64,000 bases of DNA from Rhizobiales bacterium 62-17 (GTDB lineage: Bacteria > Pseudomonadota > Alphaproteobacteria > Rhizobiales > Beijerinckiaceae). The stretch is taken from NCBI GenBank assembly GCA_001898965.1, contig MKVW01000001.1, forward strand, positions 267,826 to 331,825, read 5' to 3'. Shown piece after piece: positions 1 to 8,155 of the stretch; the stretch's first letter is position 1; every line of letters starts with the position of its first letter. The notes under the pieces were generated by a model. That model had not been told where the DNA came from. It made no database searches and saw nothing but the letters and a program-made list of their open reading frames with translations. Both the position numbers and the translations under genes were made by a program.

Positions 1-295
1 CGAGCGTGAAGGGCTGGCGCGGCGGCTCGAACAGTTCGAGCTGGTCGGGGCCGATGCGAAAACTGTCCGCCGCCGGCACTGCGCCGTCGATCGCCACCAG
101 TTTGCCATTAAGACCATCGCCGTCGAGCAGAAGCGGCGCACCCGCGTTGCCCTTGGGATTGGGGTGCATGGCCAACCGCGCTCGCACCAGCGTTTCATGC
201 CGGTCGAGGCGGACGACGAGATCGACCTTGTCGATCAGATAGTCAGGCACACGATAATCGGCAAGGCGGACGGGGCGGGCGGTATCGGTACGCAT
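1..295 (-). CDS. pepN: Aminopeptidase N, N-terminal fragment (runs off left edge)
   Basis: This is the first 98 codons of an M1-family zinc aminopeptidase, which removes N-terminal residues from cytoplasmic peptides. The visible part begins MRTDTARPVRLADYRVPDYL and continues with VRARLAMHPNP and LLLDGDGLNGKLVAIDGA, which match the beta-sandwich N-terminal domain of proteobacterial PepN. The HEXXH zinc site lies outside the window and cannot be checked. The ATG at 295 is the first in-frame start. The gene is separated from the next one by 68 bases and is probably its own transcription unit. Confidence 0.85.
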   Translation of the reverse strand, partial: MRTDTARPVRLADYRVPDYLIDKVDLVVRLDRHETLVRARLAMHPNPKGNAGAPLLLDGDGLNGKLVAIDGAVPAADSFRIGPDQLELFEPPRQPFTL

Positions 296-363
296 GAGGA
301 CTCGCTCTGCAAGGGTTCAAAACATTTATGGGGTCTGAACCGCAGAATGCAAGTTGGGCCGAT

Positions 364-963
364 TCAGGGCACGCCCGAGGGAATGCCAAGAGCGCGGCAG
401 ACCGCATCGGCCAATGCGCCGACATAGCTTTTCATCGGCTTGTCGATACGGCCATAGAGCTTGAAAACAGCGGGTTGGATGACCATTCCCAGGGCCATGG
501 CGGCCGCCGCATTGGCGTCATCGACGACAATGTCGCCCATTTTATAGGCCCGCTGCATGATCTGGCGCAGGGTTTCGACCACATTGGCTTCGTCGTTTAC
601 GCCGGCCAGATGATCGTGCTGTTTCAAGAGAATGAAGGCGAAGACCGCCGGCTGTTCGTCGAACAGCGTGCAGAAATGTTCGACGAGCTGGCGCACCGTC
701 TGCCGGAACGGTTGCTGCCGCGCGCCGATCTCGGCGACGGCTTCGGCTAGCGCACCGTAGTGCAGCAGGAAGACCTCGCTGACGATTTCGTCCTTGCTGC
801 GGAAGTGACGATAGAGTGCTGCATCGACGATGCCGACGGCGAGCGCGATGTCGCGGATCGACGTGCCCTCGACGCCTTTCTCGGCAAACAGGCTCAACGC
901 CTCGGTGAGGATACGATTGCGGGTGACAGCGCCTTTGCGCAGGGGGGTGGAAGCCGCGGTCAT
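364..963 (-). CDS. TetR/AcrR-family transcriptional regulator
   Basis: A 199-residue repressor-type protein. The N-terminal helix-turn-helix is clear: TRNRILTEALSLFAEKG, then GTSIRDIALAVGIVDAALYRH, which is the TetR recognition helix followed by FRSKDEI. The C-terminal helical domain, which normally binds a small ligand, has no recognisable specificity. I chose the ATG at 963 because it follows the stop codon of the upstream acyltransferase gene by one base (TGAcATG); an in-frame start at 981 would overlap that gene. The two genes are probably co-transcribed, so this protein may bind the palindrome at 4417-4436 and regulate the phospholipid-repair enzyme and itself. That link is an inference. 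Confidence 0.85.
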   Translation of the reverse strand: MTAASTPLRKGAVTRNRILTEALSLFAEKGVEGTSIRDIALAVGIVDAALYRHFRSKDEIVSEVFLLHYGALAEAVAEIGARQQPFRQTVRQLVEHFCTLFDEQPAVFAFILLKQHDHLAGVNDEANVVETLRQIMQRAYKMGDIVVDDANAAAAMALGMVIQPAVFKLYGRIDKPMKSYVGALADAVCRALGIPSGVP

Positions 964-964
964 G

Positions 965-3900
965 TCAGGCGGCTCCCGCATTGGCGGTGATCTTTGCCTT
1001 CACCATCCGGTCCAGTTCCACATAGTCGGTCTTGCCGGAGCCGAGCAGCGGCAGGGCCGGCACGATCAAGAGTTCGGAAGGAAACATCAATTCATTGGCG
1101 CCACGCGCTTTCATGAAGGTCTGGACCTCCGTGCGTGAAGCGTCGGTCTTGGTCGTCACCATGACGAGACGTTCGCCCTTGCGCGCGTCGGGCACGGCGA
1201 CGACGCAGGGCGGATTCTCTGGCCACATCGGTGCGCACATCTGTTCGATGGCGGCCAGCGACACCATCTCGCCGGCAATCTTGGCGAAGCGCTTGGCGCG
1301 GCCCTTGATCGTCACGAAGGTCATCGGATCGACGGTGACGATATCGCCCGTGTCGTGCCAGCCCTCGTGCGGCGGCTCCAGCACGCCCGGCTTGTCGGCG
1401 CGATAATAGCCCATCATCACATTCGGGCCTTTGACATGCAGGCGGCTACCTTCGGTAATGCCGGGCACCTGTTCGAGGCGATAGTCGATGCCCGGCAGCA
1501 GGCGGCCGACGGTGCCGTTGCGGTTGAACATGGCGGTGTTGACCGCCAGCACCGGCGCGGTTTCGGTGATGCCATAGCCTTCGAGAATGCGTAGGCCGAA
1601 CTTCTCCATATAGACCTTGCGCGTCGTCTCCTTCACCGGCTCGGCGCCGCCGACGAGATAGCGCAGTGAGCGGAAGTCGTAAGGATTGGCGGTGCGCGCA
1701 TAACCATTGAAGAACGTGTCGGTGCCGAAGAGGACGGTGGCATTGCTGCCATAGACCAGTTCGGGAATCTGCCGGTAGTGCAGGGGCGAGGGATAAAGAT
1801 AGCACTTCATGCCCGATAGCATCGGCAGCAGCATGCCGCCGAGCAGGCCGAAGGAATGGAACACCGGCAACACGTTGAAGATTACGTCGGCCGGCGTGAT
1901 GTCGAAGCGTGCATCGATCTGCGCGATATTGGCCATGAAATTGCGATGCGACAGCACGACGCCTTTCGGCGCGCCTTCCGAACCTGATGTGAAGAGCACC
2001 ACGGCTGGATCGTTGGGCGAGCGCTTTTCCAGCGCTTTGCCTGCCGTGAACAGCGCGCGCAATTTGTCGCCAGTGCCGACCGTCGTTGCGATATCTTCCA
2101 GGTGGATCACCTTGGTCGTTTTCGCCAGTTCGGCGGCAACCGCACCAAGATTGGCCTTTTCGAGGAAGGCGCGCGAGGTGAGGATGGTGCGCACATCGGC
2201 GGCCTTGCAGGCAGCCTGCAGATTGGCGACGCCGGCCGTATAGTTGAGCATGGCGGCGACGCGGCCGGCCGATTGCAGGGCGAAGAAAGTGACGGCGACT
2301 GCATTGGCATTGGGCAGCATCACGCCGACGCATTCTCCGGTCTGGGTCAGCGGCATCAGCTTGCGGCCCAGGATGTCGGTGCGGATCAGGACATTGCGGC
2401 CGTTGAGCTTGCCCGACAGCGGGTCTTCCAGCATCACCTTCGACTTGCCACTCTCTTTGATGGAGTCGACGAGGCCCTGCATCAAGGTTTTGTCGATGTC
2501 GGTGGTGCGGAAGATCAAATCCGACATCACGTCATAGAGGGCAGCGCCCGCCGCCTGGCGGCGTTTGCGGCCGCGCAGATCTTCCGGCAGGGTCAGCTTG
2601 CGTGGCTCAAGGAAGGTGACACGCACCTTCGGGAACAGGCTGCGGCGCACGAAGCCGCGCGGCAGACGGGTGAAGGGCGTGCGCTCCAGGCCTTCGAGGC
2701 GCACGGGCACCACCATGGCGTCAGCCTTGTCGGCGATCATCGCGGCGCCGTCATAGATTTTCATCAAGGCGCCGGTGACGGTGAGGCGGCCTTCCGGGAA
2801 AATCACGAGCCGATGGCCAGCCTTGACCTCGTTGATCAGGCCGCGCGTCGACAATGGTTTGGTCGGGTCCATCGGATAGCTGCGGGCGATGCCGAGGAAG
2901 GGCTTTACCCACCAGGCCTTGGCGATCTGCCAGTCGATGGCGAAGACCGGCTTGTCATCGAGCAGCGACATCATCACCGGCGCGTCGAGGAAGGACAGAT
3001 GGTTGACGGCGATGACGCAACGGTCGCCAGCCTTGGCGACATTTTCCATGCCGCGCACTTCGATACGGAACACCAGTTTGAACAGCAGCCGCAGGACATC
3101 GCCGACGAAGGAACCGGGCAGGCGGGCGAAGAGATAGATCGCGGCGCCGACATTGAGCAGGCCGAGCAGGATCAGCAGCGCCGGTTCGGTGATGCCAAAC
3201 AGGCTCGTCTGCAAGATGGCGGTGAGAAGCGCGCCACCGACCATGAAGAGAGACGTGACGATGTTGACGGCGGCGACCACGCGGGCACGGCGATCGACGC
3301 CAGCCCAGGCCTGCACGGCGGCGAAGGCCGGCACGACAAAGAAGCCGCCGGCGATGGCGACGCCCGCGACGTCGATGGCGATACGCACACCCATGGCGCT
3401 GGTCAGGAACGTCACCATGTCGATCTCGCTTGCCGCATGGGGCAGCGACAGGGTGGTCCAGCCGAGATCGATCAGAAAAGCGGCCATGGCGAGCGCCGCT
3501 AATGGTACCGGCAGCAGGACGATGCGGCCGTGGGCGACGATGGCCGCCCCGATGGAACCGACGGCGATGCCGATGGCGAATAGCGCATTGATGGTGGTCT
3601 CGACGTCGATGCTGCCGCCGATGCGATGTTTGATCAGCACGGGCACAAGCGACAGACAGACCGCGCCGGTCATCCAGAACCAGCTCACCGCCAGGCCACC
3701 GATCCAGATGCGGCGATCGTCGCGCAATTCGCTGGCGAGCCGCCATGTGGAGCGCAGGATGTTGCGATCGGCGCGCAGATCGGGCGCGGCGACTTCAGTC
3801 GGCGGAATGGCGCGGCTCGATAGCCAGCAGGCGAGCGCCACGATCATCAATTGCACAACGACGCCAGACGGGTCACGGCCGTGCGAAGCGGCATAACCGC

Positions 3901-4375
3901 CAACGATGATACCCAGCAGGATGGCAACGAAGGTCGCGCCTTCGATCAGCGCATTGCCGGCCGGCAGTTCGTGGGTTTCCAGATGATCGGGCAGGATGCC
4001 GTATTTGATCGGCCCGAACAGGGCGGCGATGACACCAAGGCCGAACAACGCCGCGTAGAGCAGCGGCAGGGAGGAAAACCAGAAGCCGGCGGCGGCGACC
4101 ATCTGCACGAAGATCTCGGCAAACTTCAGCCGCCGGGCGATCAAAGCCTTGTTATGCGAATCGGCTATTTCGCCGCCGAGCGCCGACAGGAAGATCGAGG
4201 GCAGAACGAAAATGCCGACCGCCAATGTAACAAGGGCGCCGGTTTCCTCGGCGCCCAGTTTGAACAGGATCAGCATCGCCAGCATGTTGCGGACGAAATT
4301 GTCGTTGAAGGCAGAAAAGAACTGACACCAGAATAGCGGCCAGAACCGACGCGACGTCAAAAGTTCAGCGAACAT
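965..4375 (-). CDS. aas: LplT-PlsC-acyl-ACP ligase fusion (lysophospholipid import and reacylation)
   Basis: A 1136-residue protein with three modules. Residues 1 to about 410 form an MFS-type transporter of the LplT kind with about 12 membrane segments. The next 200 residues form a PlsC acyltransferase with the HX4D motif in NHLSFLD and the FPEGRLT motif. The C-terminal half is an adenylating domain with the P-loop LFTSGSEGAPKGVVLSH and a terminal GSGKTDY lysine. In E. coli, LplT and Aas are separate proteins that import lysophospholipid and reacylate it; here both jobs are in one chain, an arrangement common in alphaproteobacteria. The ATG at 4375 follows GGGAGG at a good distance; a longer GTG start at 4432 would lie inside the operator palindrome and is rejected. 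Confidence 0.93.
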   Translation of the reverse strand: MFAELLTSRRFWPLFWCQFFSAFNDNFVRNMLAMLILFKLGAEETGALVTLAVGIFVLPSIFLSALGGEIADSHNKALIARRLKFAEIFVQMVAAAGFWFSSLPLLYAALFGLGVIAALFGPIKYGILPDHLETHELPAGNALIEGATFVAILLGIIVGGYAASHGRDPSGVVVQLMIVALACWLSSRAIPPTEVAAPDLRADRNILRSTWRLASELRDDRRIWIGGLAVSWFWMTGAVCLSLVPVLIKHRIGGSIDVETTINALFAIGIAVGSIGAAIVAHGRIVLLPVPLAALAMAAFLIDLGWTTLSLPHAASEIDMVTFLTSAMGVRIAIDVAGVAIAGGFFVVPAFAAVQAWAGVDRRARVVAAVNIVTSLFMVGGALLTAILQTSLFGITEPALLILLGLLNVGAAIYLFARLPGSFVGDVLRLLFKLVFRIEVRGMENVAKAGDRCVIAVNHLSFLDAPVMMSLLDDKPVFAIDWQIAKAWWVKPFLGIARSYPMDPTKPLSTRGLINEVKAGHRLVIFPEGRLTVTGALMKIYDGAAMIADKADAMVVPVRLEGLERTPFTRLPRGFVRRSLFPKVRVTFLEPRKLTLPEDLRGRKRRQAAGAALYDVMSDLIFRTTDIDKTLMQGLVDSIKESGKSKVMLEDPLSGKLNGRNVLIRTDILGRKLMPLTQTGECVGVMLPNANAVAVTFFALQSAGRVAAMLNYTAGVANLQAACKAADVRTILTSRAFLEKANLGAVAAELAKTTKVIHLEDIATTVGTGDKLRALFTAGKALEKRSPNDPAVVLFTSGSEGAPKGVVLSHRNFMANIAQIDARFDITPADVIFNVLPVFHSFGLLGGMLLPMLSGMKCYLYPSPLHYRQIPELVYGSNATVLFGTDTFFNGYARTANPYDFRSLRYLVGGAEPVKETTRKVYMEKFGLRILEGYGITETAPVLAVNTAMFNRNGTVGRLLPGIDYRLEQVPGITEGSRLHVKGPNVMMGYYRADKPGVLEPPHEGWHDTGDIVTVDPMTFVTIKGRAKRFAKIAGEMVSLAAIEQMCAPMWPENPPCVVAVPDARKGERLVMVTTKTDASRTEVQTFMKARGANELMFPSELLIVPALPLLGSGKTDYVELDRMVKAKITANAGAA

Positions 4376-4416
4376 GCCTGCCTCCCAGGTTTCGGCTGCC
4401 GAGGGCGTCCGAAAAA

Positions 4417-4436
4417 GTAAGTGAATATTCACTCAC
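4417..4436. promoter_or_regulatory. Palindromic operator candidate upstream of aas
   Basis: The core AGTGAATATTCACT (4420-4433) is a perfect 14-bp inverted repeat; extending it to 20 bp costs one mismatched pair. It sits 42 bp before the aas start, in the gap after the cation transporter gene. Size and symmetry fit a TetR dimer, and a TetR gene is the last gene of the unit. No experiment supports the pairing. Confidence 0.55.
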
Positions 4437-4483
4437 ATATTTTGGGGCGCCTGTCAATGGGCGGCGAGGCAGGTCCGGAGGGG

Positions 4484-5884
4484 TCAGGCGCCGTAGGGCT
4501 CGGCGTGGCCGACGATGCGGGCGACATCGGTGAATTGGGTTTTGACCCGCCGGTCGAGCAGGTCCACGGCCTGATGCACGTCCTCAATGCTCGCCTCCGC
4601 CGTGGCGCGGCAGTGGTAATTGACGATGAGGCCGGCGGGCGTCTGGCGGGCACGCACGTCGTGGACGTCGGAAATCACCGTCGAGGCGCTCGCCGCCTCC
4701 TGGAGCGTGGCGGCGATGGCGGCGGTGCGTTCCGCGGGCGCGTTCTCGCCATGCAGTTCACGGGCTTCCATCGGCTCGATATGGGTGTCGACCTCGATCT
4801 CCGGTCCGAGTTCGTCGCGGATCGCCGCCTCAAGCTGCGAGGCGACGTCATGGGCGGCGCCCAAGGTCATGCGGCCATCGACCTCGAGGTCAAGGCTGAT
4901 CGAGCGGATGCCATCGACTGCCTGCAAGGTGACGTGATGCACCATCAAGCGCTTGCGCGCCGCCGTGATCATCACCCGCTCCAACACGGTCTCGTCGTCA
5001 AGCGCACGCGAATTGGCGATCACCACCAGAGCCGCTTCGGGCAAGCTGGCGGTAATGCGGTCGGTGATCTCCTGTTTGATCGTCATGATGCGCTCGACCG
5101 GCAGCGTGCGGGCAACCGCCACGGCGACTTCGCCGATCAGCATCGCGCCGGACTGGCGCAGGCGGATATCCTCGACATCGGCGACGCCGGGCACATGTTC
5201 GACAATCGTCCGCACCTGGTCGGTCAGTCCGTCCGGCGCTTTGTCCATCAGCGTGTCGATCGTCCGCCGGCCCAGCCGATAGCCGGCGATGAAGATGAAG
5301 AGGGAAACGCCGATGGCGGCGAAGGAATCGCCGCGCTGAAAGCCATAGCTCACCGCGATCAGCCCGATACTGACGCAGATCGAAGCGACGAGATCGCTGG
5401 AGAAATGCATGGCGTCGGCGGCCAATGCCTCACTCTTTGTCTCGCGGGCGATTTTGGCGAGCGAGCGCCAGCGCACAGCATCCACTACGATCGACACGCC
5501 AAGCACGGCGAAGACGATCCAACTCACTTCGACGGGCGCGCTGGCATGGCCCACCAGCCGCTGGATGGCTTCGTAGAGCACGCCGCAGGCCAGCACGATG
5601 AGCAGGCCGGTTTCCGCCAGCGCCGCCACCGCCTCCACCTTGCCGTGGCCGTAGTGATGTTCCGCATCCGCCGGGCGATCGGCGGCGCGCACCGCGAAAA
5701 GGGTGAGAATGGTGGCGCCGGTGTCGATCAGCCCATGCAGGGCTTCCGACAGCAGCGCCAGGGAGCCCGACAGCAGCCCGGCGACCAGCTTGCCCACGGT
5801 CAGAAGAGCGCTGGCGGCGACAGAAGCCGCAGCCGCGCGCTGTTTGCGCGCCGCGGCGTCGCTGGTGGCATCGGAGGCGGTCAT
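4484..5884 (-). CDS. Cation diffusion facilitator (CDF) efflux transporter with extended C-terminus
   Basis: A 466-residue inner-membrane metal/proton antiporter; typical CDF proteins are near 300 residues. The metal site is visible as H50-x3-D54 in EALHGLID and H160-x3-D164 in AADAMHFSSDLVAS, followed by further membrane segments. After about residue 210 the cytoplasmic part contains three successive stretches resembling the ZT-dimer fold: one around VADVEDIRLRQSG, one starting VHHVTLQAVDG and ending DTHIEP, and one starting VHDVRARQTPAG and ending VGHAEP. The H at site 1 suggests zinc or a related ion, but specificity cannot be settled. The downstream aas operon starts 108 bp later on the same strand. 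Confidence 0.92.
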   Translation of the reverse strand: MTASDATSDAAARKQRAAAASVAASALLTVGKLVAGLLSGSLALLSEALHGLIDTGATILTLFAVRAADRPADAEHHYGHGKVEAVAALAETGLLIVLACGVLYEAIQRLVGHASAPVEVSWIVFAVLGVSIVVDAVRWRSLAKIARETKSEALAADAMHFSSDLVASICVSIGLIAVSYGFQRGDSFAAIGVSLFIFIAGYRLGRRTIDTLMDKAPDGLTDQVRTIVEHVPGVADVEDIRLRQSGAMLIGEVAVAVARTLPVERIMTIKQEITDRITASLPEAALVVIANSRALDDETVLERVMITAARKRLMVHHVTLQAVDGIRSISLDLEVDGRMTLGAAHDVASQLEAAIRDELGPEIEVDTHIEPMEARELHGENAPAERTAAIAATLQEAASASTVISDVHDVRARQTPAGLIVNYHCRATAEASIEDVHQAVDLLDRRVKTQFTDVARIVGHAEPYGA

Positions 5885-5975
5885 ACTGGCGTCAGCACCC
5901 TAATTCTTCCATAGTACCCTCATACGCAACTTTGCGCCGGCCGGGAATTCCGCCGGCGGTCTTCTGGAGAATTGG

Positions 5976-6416
5976 ATGCGCTATTTGCACACGATGGTTC
6001 GCGTTGCCGACGTCGACGCCTCGCTCGATTTCTACTGCAACAAGCTGGGGCTGGTCGAAGTGCGCCGGATCGAGAGCGAGCGCGGCCGCTTCACCCTCAT
6101 CTTCCTGGCCGCGCCGCAGGATGCGGAGGCCGCCAAGGCCAATCAGGCGCCGCTCGTCGAACTTACCTATAATTGGGATCCGGAAGCTTACACGGGCGGG
6201 CGCAACTTCGGCCATCTCGCCTATCAGGTCGACGATATTTATGCCGTCTGCGACAAGCTGATGAAGGCCGGCGTGACGATCAATCGCCCGCCGCGCGACG
6301 GCCGGATGGCGTTTATCCGTTCGCCCGACAATATTTCGATCGAACTCCTGCAGAGCGGGGCTGAATTGCCGCCGGCCGAGCCCTGGGCCTCCATGCCCAA
6401 CACCGGTGTGTGGTAG
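5976..6416 (+). CDS. gloA: Glyoxalase I-like VOC protein (lactoylglutathione lyase)
   Basis: A 146-residue single VOC-fold protein, close to the normal GloA length of 135 to 145. Putative metal ligands fall in the expected places: H5 in YLHTMVRV, a Glu in LVELTYNW, a His in NFGHLAYQV and a Glu in ISIELLQ. GloA converts the hemithioacetal of methylglyoxal and glutathione to S-lactoylglutathione. The segment [13 protein letters not shown] is typical of the family. The gene stands alone, divergent from the cation transporter, and ends just before a strong terminator. The symbol rests on family resemblance; another VOC lyase remains possible. Confidence 0.85.
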   Translation: MRYLHTMVRVADVDASLDFYCNKLGLVEVRRIESERGRFTLIFLAAPQDAEAAKANQAPLVELTYNWDPEAYTGGRNFGHLAYQVDDIYAVCDKLMKAGVTINRPPRDGRMAFIRSPDNISIELLQSGAELPPAEPWASMPNTGVW

Positions 6417-6442
6417 CCGCAGCGGAACTTGAGAAAACAAAA

Positions 6443-6476
6443 GCCCCTCACGAGCCTATCGTGAGGGGCGTTTTTT
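6443..6476. terminator. Strong intrinsic terminator, probably bidirectional
   Basis: The arms GCCCCTCACGA (6443-6453) and TCGTGAGGGGC (6459-6469) form an 11-bp perfect stem with a 5-base loop. A T-run follows at 6471-6476. On the other strand the stem is followed by a T-rich stretch (complement of 6433-6442), so it can also end the convergent gene at 6491. Confidence 0.9.
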
Positions 6477-6490
6477 AGGGCCGTTACGAC

Positions 6491-6787
6491 TTACCAATAG
6501 CGGCGATAGCGCGGCCGATAGTAGCGCGGCCGATAATAGTAGCGCGGCCGGTAATAATAGCGGGGCCGGCGATAGTAGTAATAACGGGGCCGGCGATAAT
6601 AAAAAAACTGCGATTCCTGCGCGCCTTCAGCCGGCGCGTCGGCATCGGCAACGGCTTCGGGAGCCTGTTCCGGCTTCATGGCCGGGCGCGGCGCGGCGGA
6701 GGCCTCGTTGCTGGCGCCCAGCGTGGGAACCAGAACGGCGGCGCCGCCAGCGGCGAAAAGCGCTCTCAGAAAATATCTGCGATCCAT
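6491..6787 (-). CDS. Tat-exported small Tyr/Arg-rich repeat protein
   Basis: A 98-residue protein of unknown function. It begins MDRRYFLRALFAAGGAAVLV, a twin-arginine signal followed by a hydrophobic stretch and an ASAAP cleavage region. The middle is acidic and Ala/Pro-rich. The last 40 residues are nearly all Tyr, Arg and Pro in repeats of the type YYYRPR and YYRRPR, ending RYRRYW. The ATG at 6787 follows GGAGA at good spacing; a longer start at 6838 would put 17 extra residues before the Tat motif. The repeat is also visible in the DNA as reiterated blocks. Similar short Tyr/Pro/Arg-rich exported proteins occur in Rhizobiales, without an established role that I know. Confidence 0.75.
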   Translation of the reverse strand: MDRRYFLRALFAAGGAAVLVPTLGASNEASAAPRPAMKPEQAPEAVADADAPAEGAQESQFFYYRRPRYYYYRRPRYYYRPRYYYRPRYYRPRYRRYW

Positions 6788-7063
6788 ATCTATCTCCTTT
6801 TCGCGGTTTCCCGCCCATACATATGCTTCGCCGCACATGAATGTTCCCCTAGAGCAGCAAGAATGGCAACGAAATTTGTCTAAGATGTGCGCCAGCGCAC
6901 ATCGTCGAGCGAAGCGAAAAGCAGCTAAAGGTTAACACTTCGGGGCGCGAGCGAGTGATCGTGGTCCGATGGAACTGGCTCTGTAATTGCCATGTCCGTG
7001 AATCGACGCCTCTGTCCGATTGTGCGAGAACGGCGTCAGGTCAATTCCAACAGGGGGAACCAG

Positions 7064-7495
7064 ATGTCCGACCTTACGCTCGATCAAGCCCAGACCATCG
7101 TTCGCGACGCGCTCGCCCATGCCCGCAAGGGCAAGTTCAATGCGCTTGCCATTGTCGTGCTCGACGCACGCGGCTCGCTCAAGGCCAGCGCCTCGGAAGA
7201 TGGCACGAGCCTGATGCGGTGGAAGGTCGCCTTCGGCAAGGCTTATGGCGCGGTGGCCTGGGGCGCCGGCAGCAAGCGCATCGAGAAACTGGCTGCCGAC
7301 CGCCCGCATTTCTTCGGCGGCGTCGCCCATCTCGCCGAAGGCGGTATCCTGCCAGTCGGCGGCGGTGTGCTGATCCGTGACAAGGACAATCGCATTCTTG
7401 GCGCGGTCGGCGTCTCCGGCGACACATCCGACAACGATGAACTGGCGGCCGCCACCGGCATCGCCGCCGCGGGCCTCGTCGCCGACGGCGGCTGA
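7064..7495 (+). CDS. GlcG/HbpS-family (DUF336) protein
   Basis: A 143-residue protein of the GlcG/HbpS fold. Typical features are the opening LTLDQAQTIVRDALAHARK, the ALAIVVLDARGSLKA strand pair, and the end motif GGGVLIRDKDNRILGAVGVS. Family members bind haem or small ligands, or serve as stabilising subunits beside oxidoreductases; the biochemical role is usually unknown. There is no signal peptide, so it should be cytoplasmic. The ATG at 7064 is preceded by a GGGGGA ribosome site, which rules out the longer frame starting at 6992. It appears monocistronic; the 276-bp gap to the divergent Tyr-rich gene should hold both promoters. Confidence 0.85.
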   Translation: MSDLTLDQAQTIVRDALAHARKGKFNALAIVVLDARGSLKASASEDGTSLMRWKVAFGKAYGAVAWGAGSKRIEKLAADRPHFFGGVAHLAEGGILPVGGGVLIRDKDNRILGAVGVSGDTSDNDELAAATGIAAAGLVADGG

Positions 7496-7745
7496 TCGGC
7501 GAAGTGTTTTTGAAGCATTAAAAGGAATAGCGATTCAAAAACGACATCTTGGCCGATCGCGTTTCAAGGGAAGCGCGGTTGGCTTTGATGCACCGCAATA
7601 GCCGCGAAAAGACCTTATTCCACGCGTTTTGCGTCATGTTAACGTCAGCATTCGTCTCTAAACACCAAGCTCAGACCAACGGATGCGGTGCTTTTGACTG
7701 GATCCGGCGGGGGCCGTGGGGGCCGAACGAGAAATGGAGAGGCAC

Positions 7746-8078
7746 ATGGAGATCGAAGAGATCGTCGCCACATGCTCGCTTCCCCCGGTCGCGTCAGCGG
7801 CCGTTCGCTCGATCGGAGGCGACTTCAGCAAACGTATGAACCTGCTGGCTGCGGCGGCGGGTATGTCGGACGGTGAATTCGTGGCCTCGATGGTGCGGAG
7901 CTTTGGGGAAACTTTTGACGATTGCGATCGTCGCGGCCTGAAACGGGCCATGAAACGGTCGCCAATGCCGGTCCTTGCCGGTTTGCAGTTGATCGTCGAG
8001 GCGGCCCTTAATGATGAAGGGGAAGCCTTTTGGCGTCGCGAGGAACGTGACGCCGGCAGGGATTGCACGCGCTGCTGA
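7746..8078 (+). CDS. Hypothetical protein, 110 residues
   Basis: I do not recognise a family. The protein is soluble, helix-rich and has no signal peptide. It contains the stretch GDFSKRMNLLAAAAGMSD, which could be part of a small helical DNA- or protein-binding domain, and ends with a Cys-containing tail (DCTRC). The start at 7746 is supported by GGAGAGG four bases upstream, and a clear terminator follows at 8104. Those signals and codon use argue that it is a real gene. The 250-bp gap before it (7496-7745) shows no other gene and probably carries its promoter. Confidence 0.6.
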   Translation: MEIEEIVATCSLPPVASAAVRSIGGDFSKRMNLLAAAAGMSDGEFVASMVRSFGETFDDCDRRGLKRAMKRSPMPVLAGLQLIVEAALNDEGEAFWRREERDAGRDCTRC

Positions 8079-8103
8079 AGCGTCGAAACATTTAGTATAG
8101 CGC

Positions 8104-8136
8104 AACGGGCGAGAGTGATCTCGCCCGTTTCTTTTT
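8104..8136 (+). terminator. Intrinsic terminator after the 7746 gene
   Basis: ACGGGCGAGA (8105-8114) and TCTCGCCCGT (8119-8128) form a 10-bp stem with a GTGA loop, followed by TTCTTTTT. The opposite strand lacks a T-tract, so it serves the plus-strand gene only. Confidence 0.85.
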
Positions 8137-8155
8137 GGCCGTGGTTGTCCTGCGC

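Noticed and set aside
6491-6610. Reiterated DNA blocks considered as a CRISPR-like or satellite array
   Set aside because: The repeats are codon-phased inside the Tyr/Arg-rich protein and have no unique spacers.
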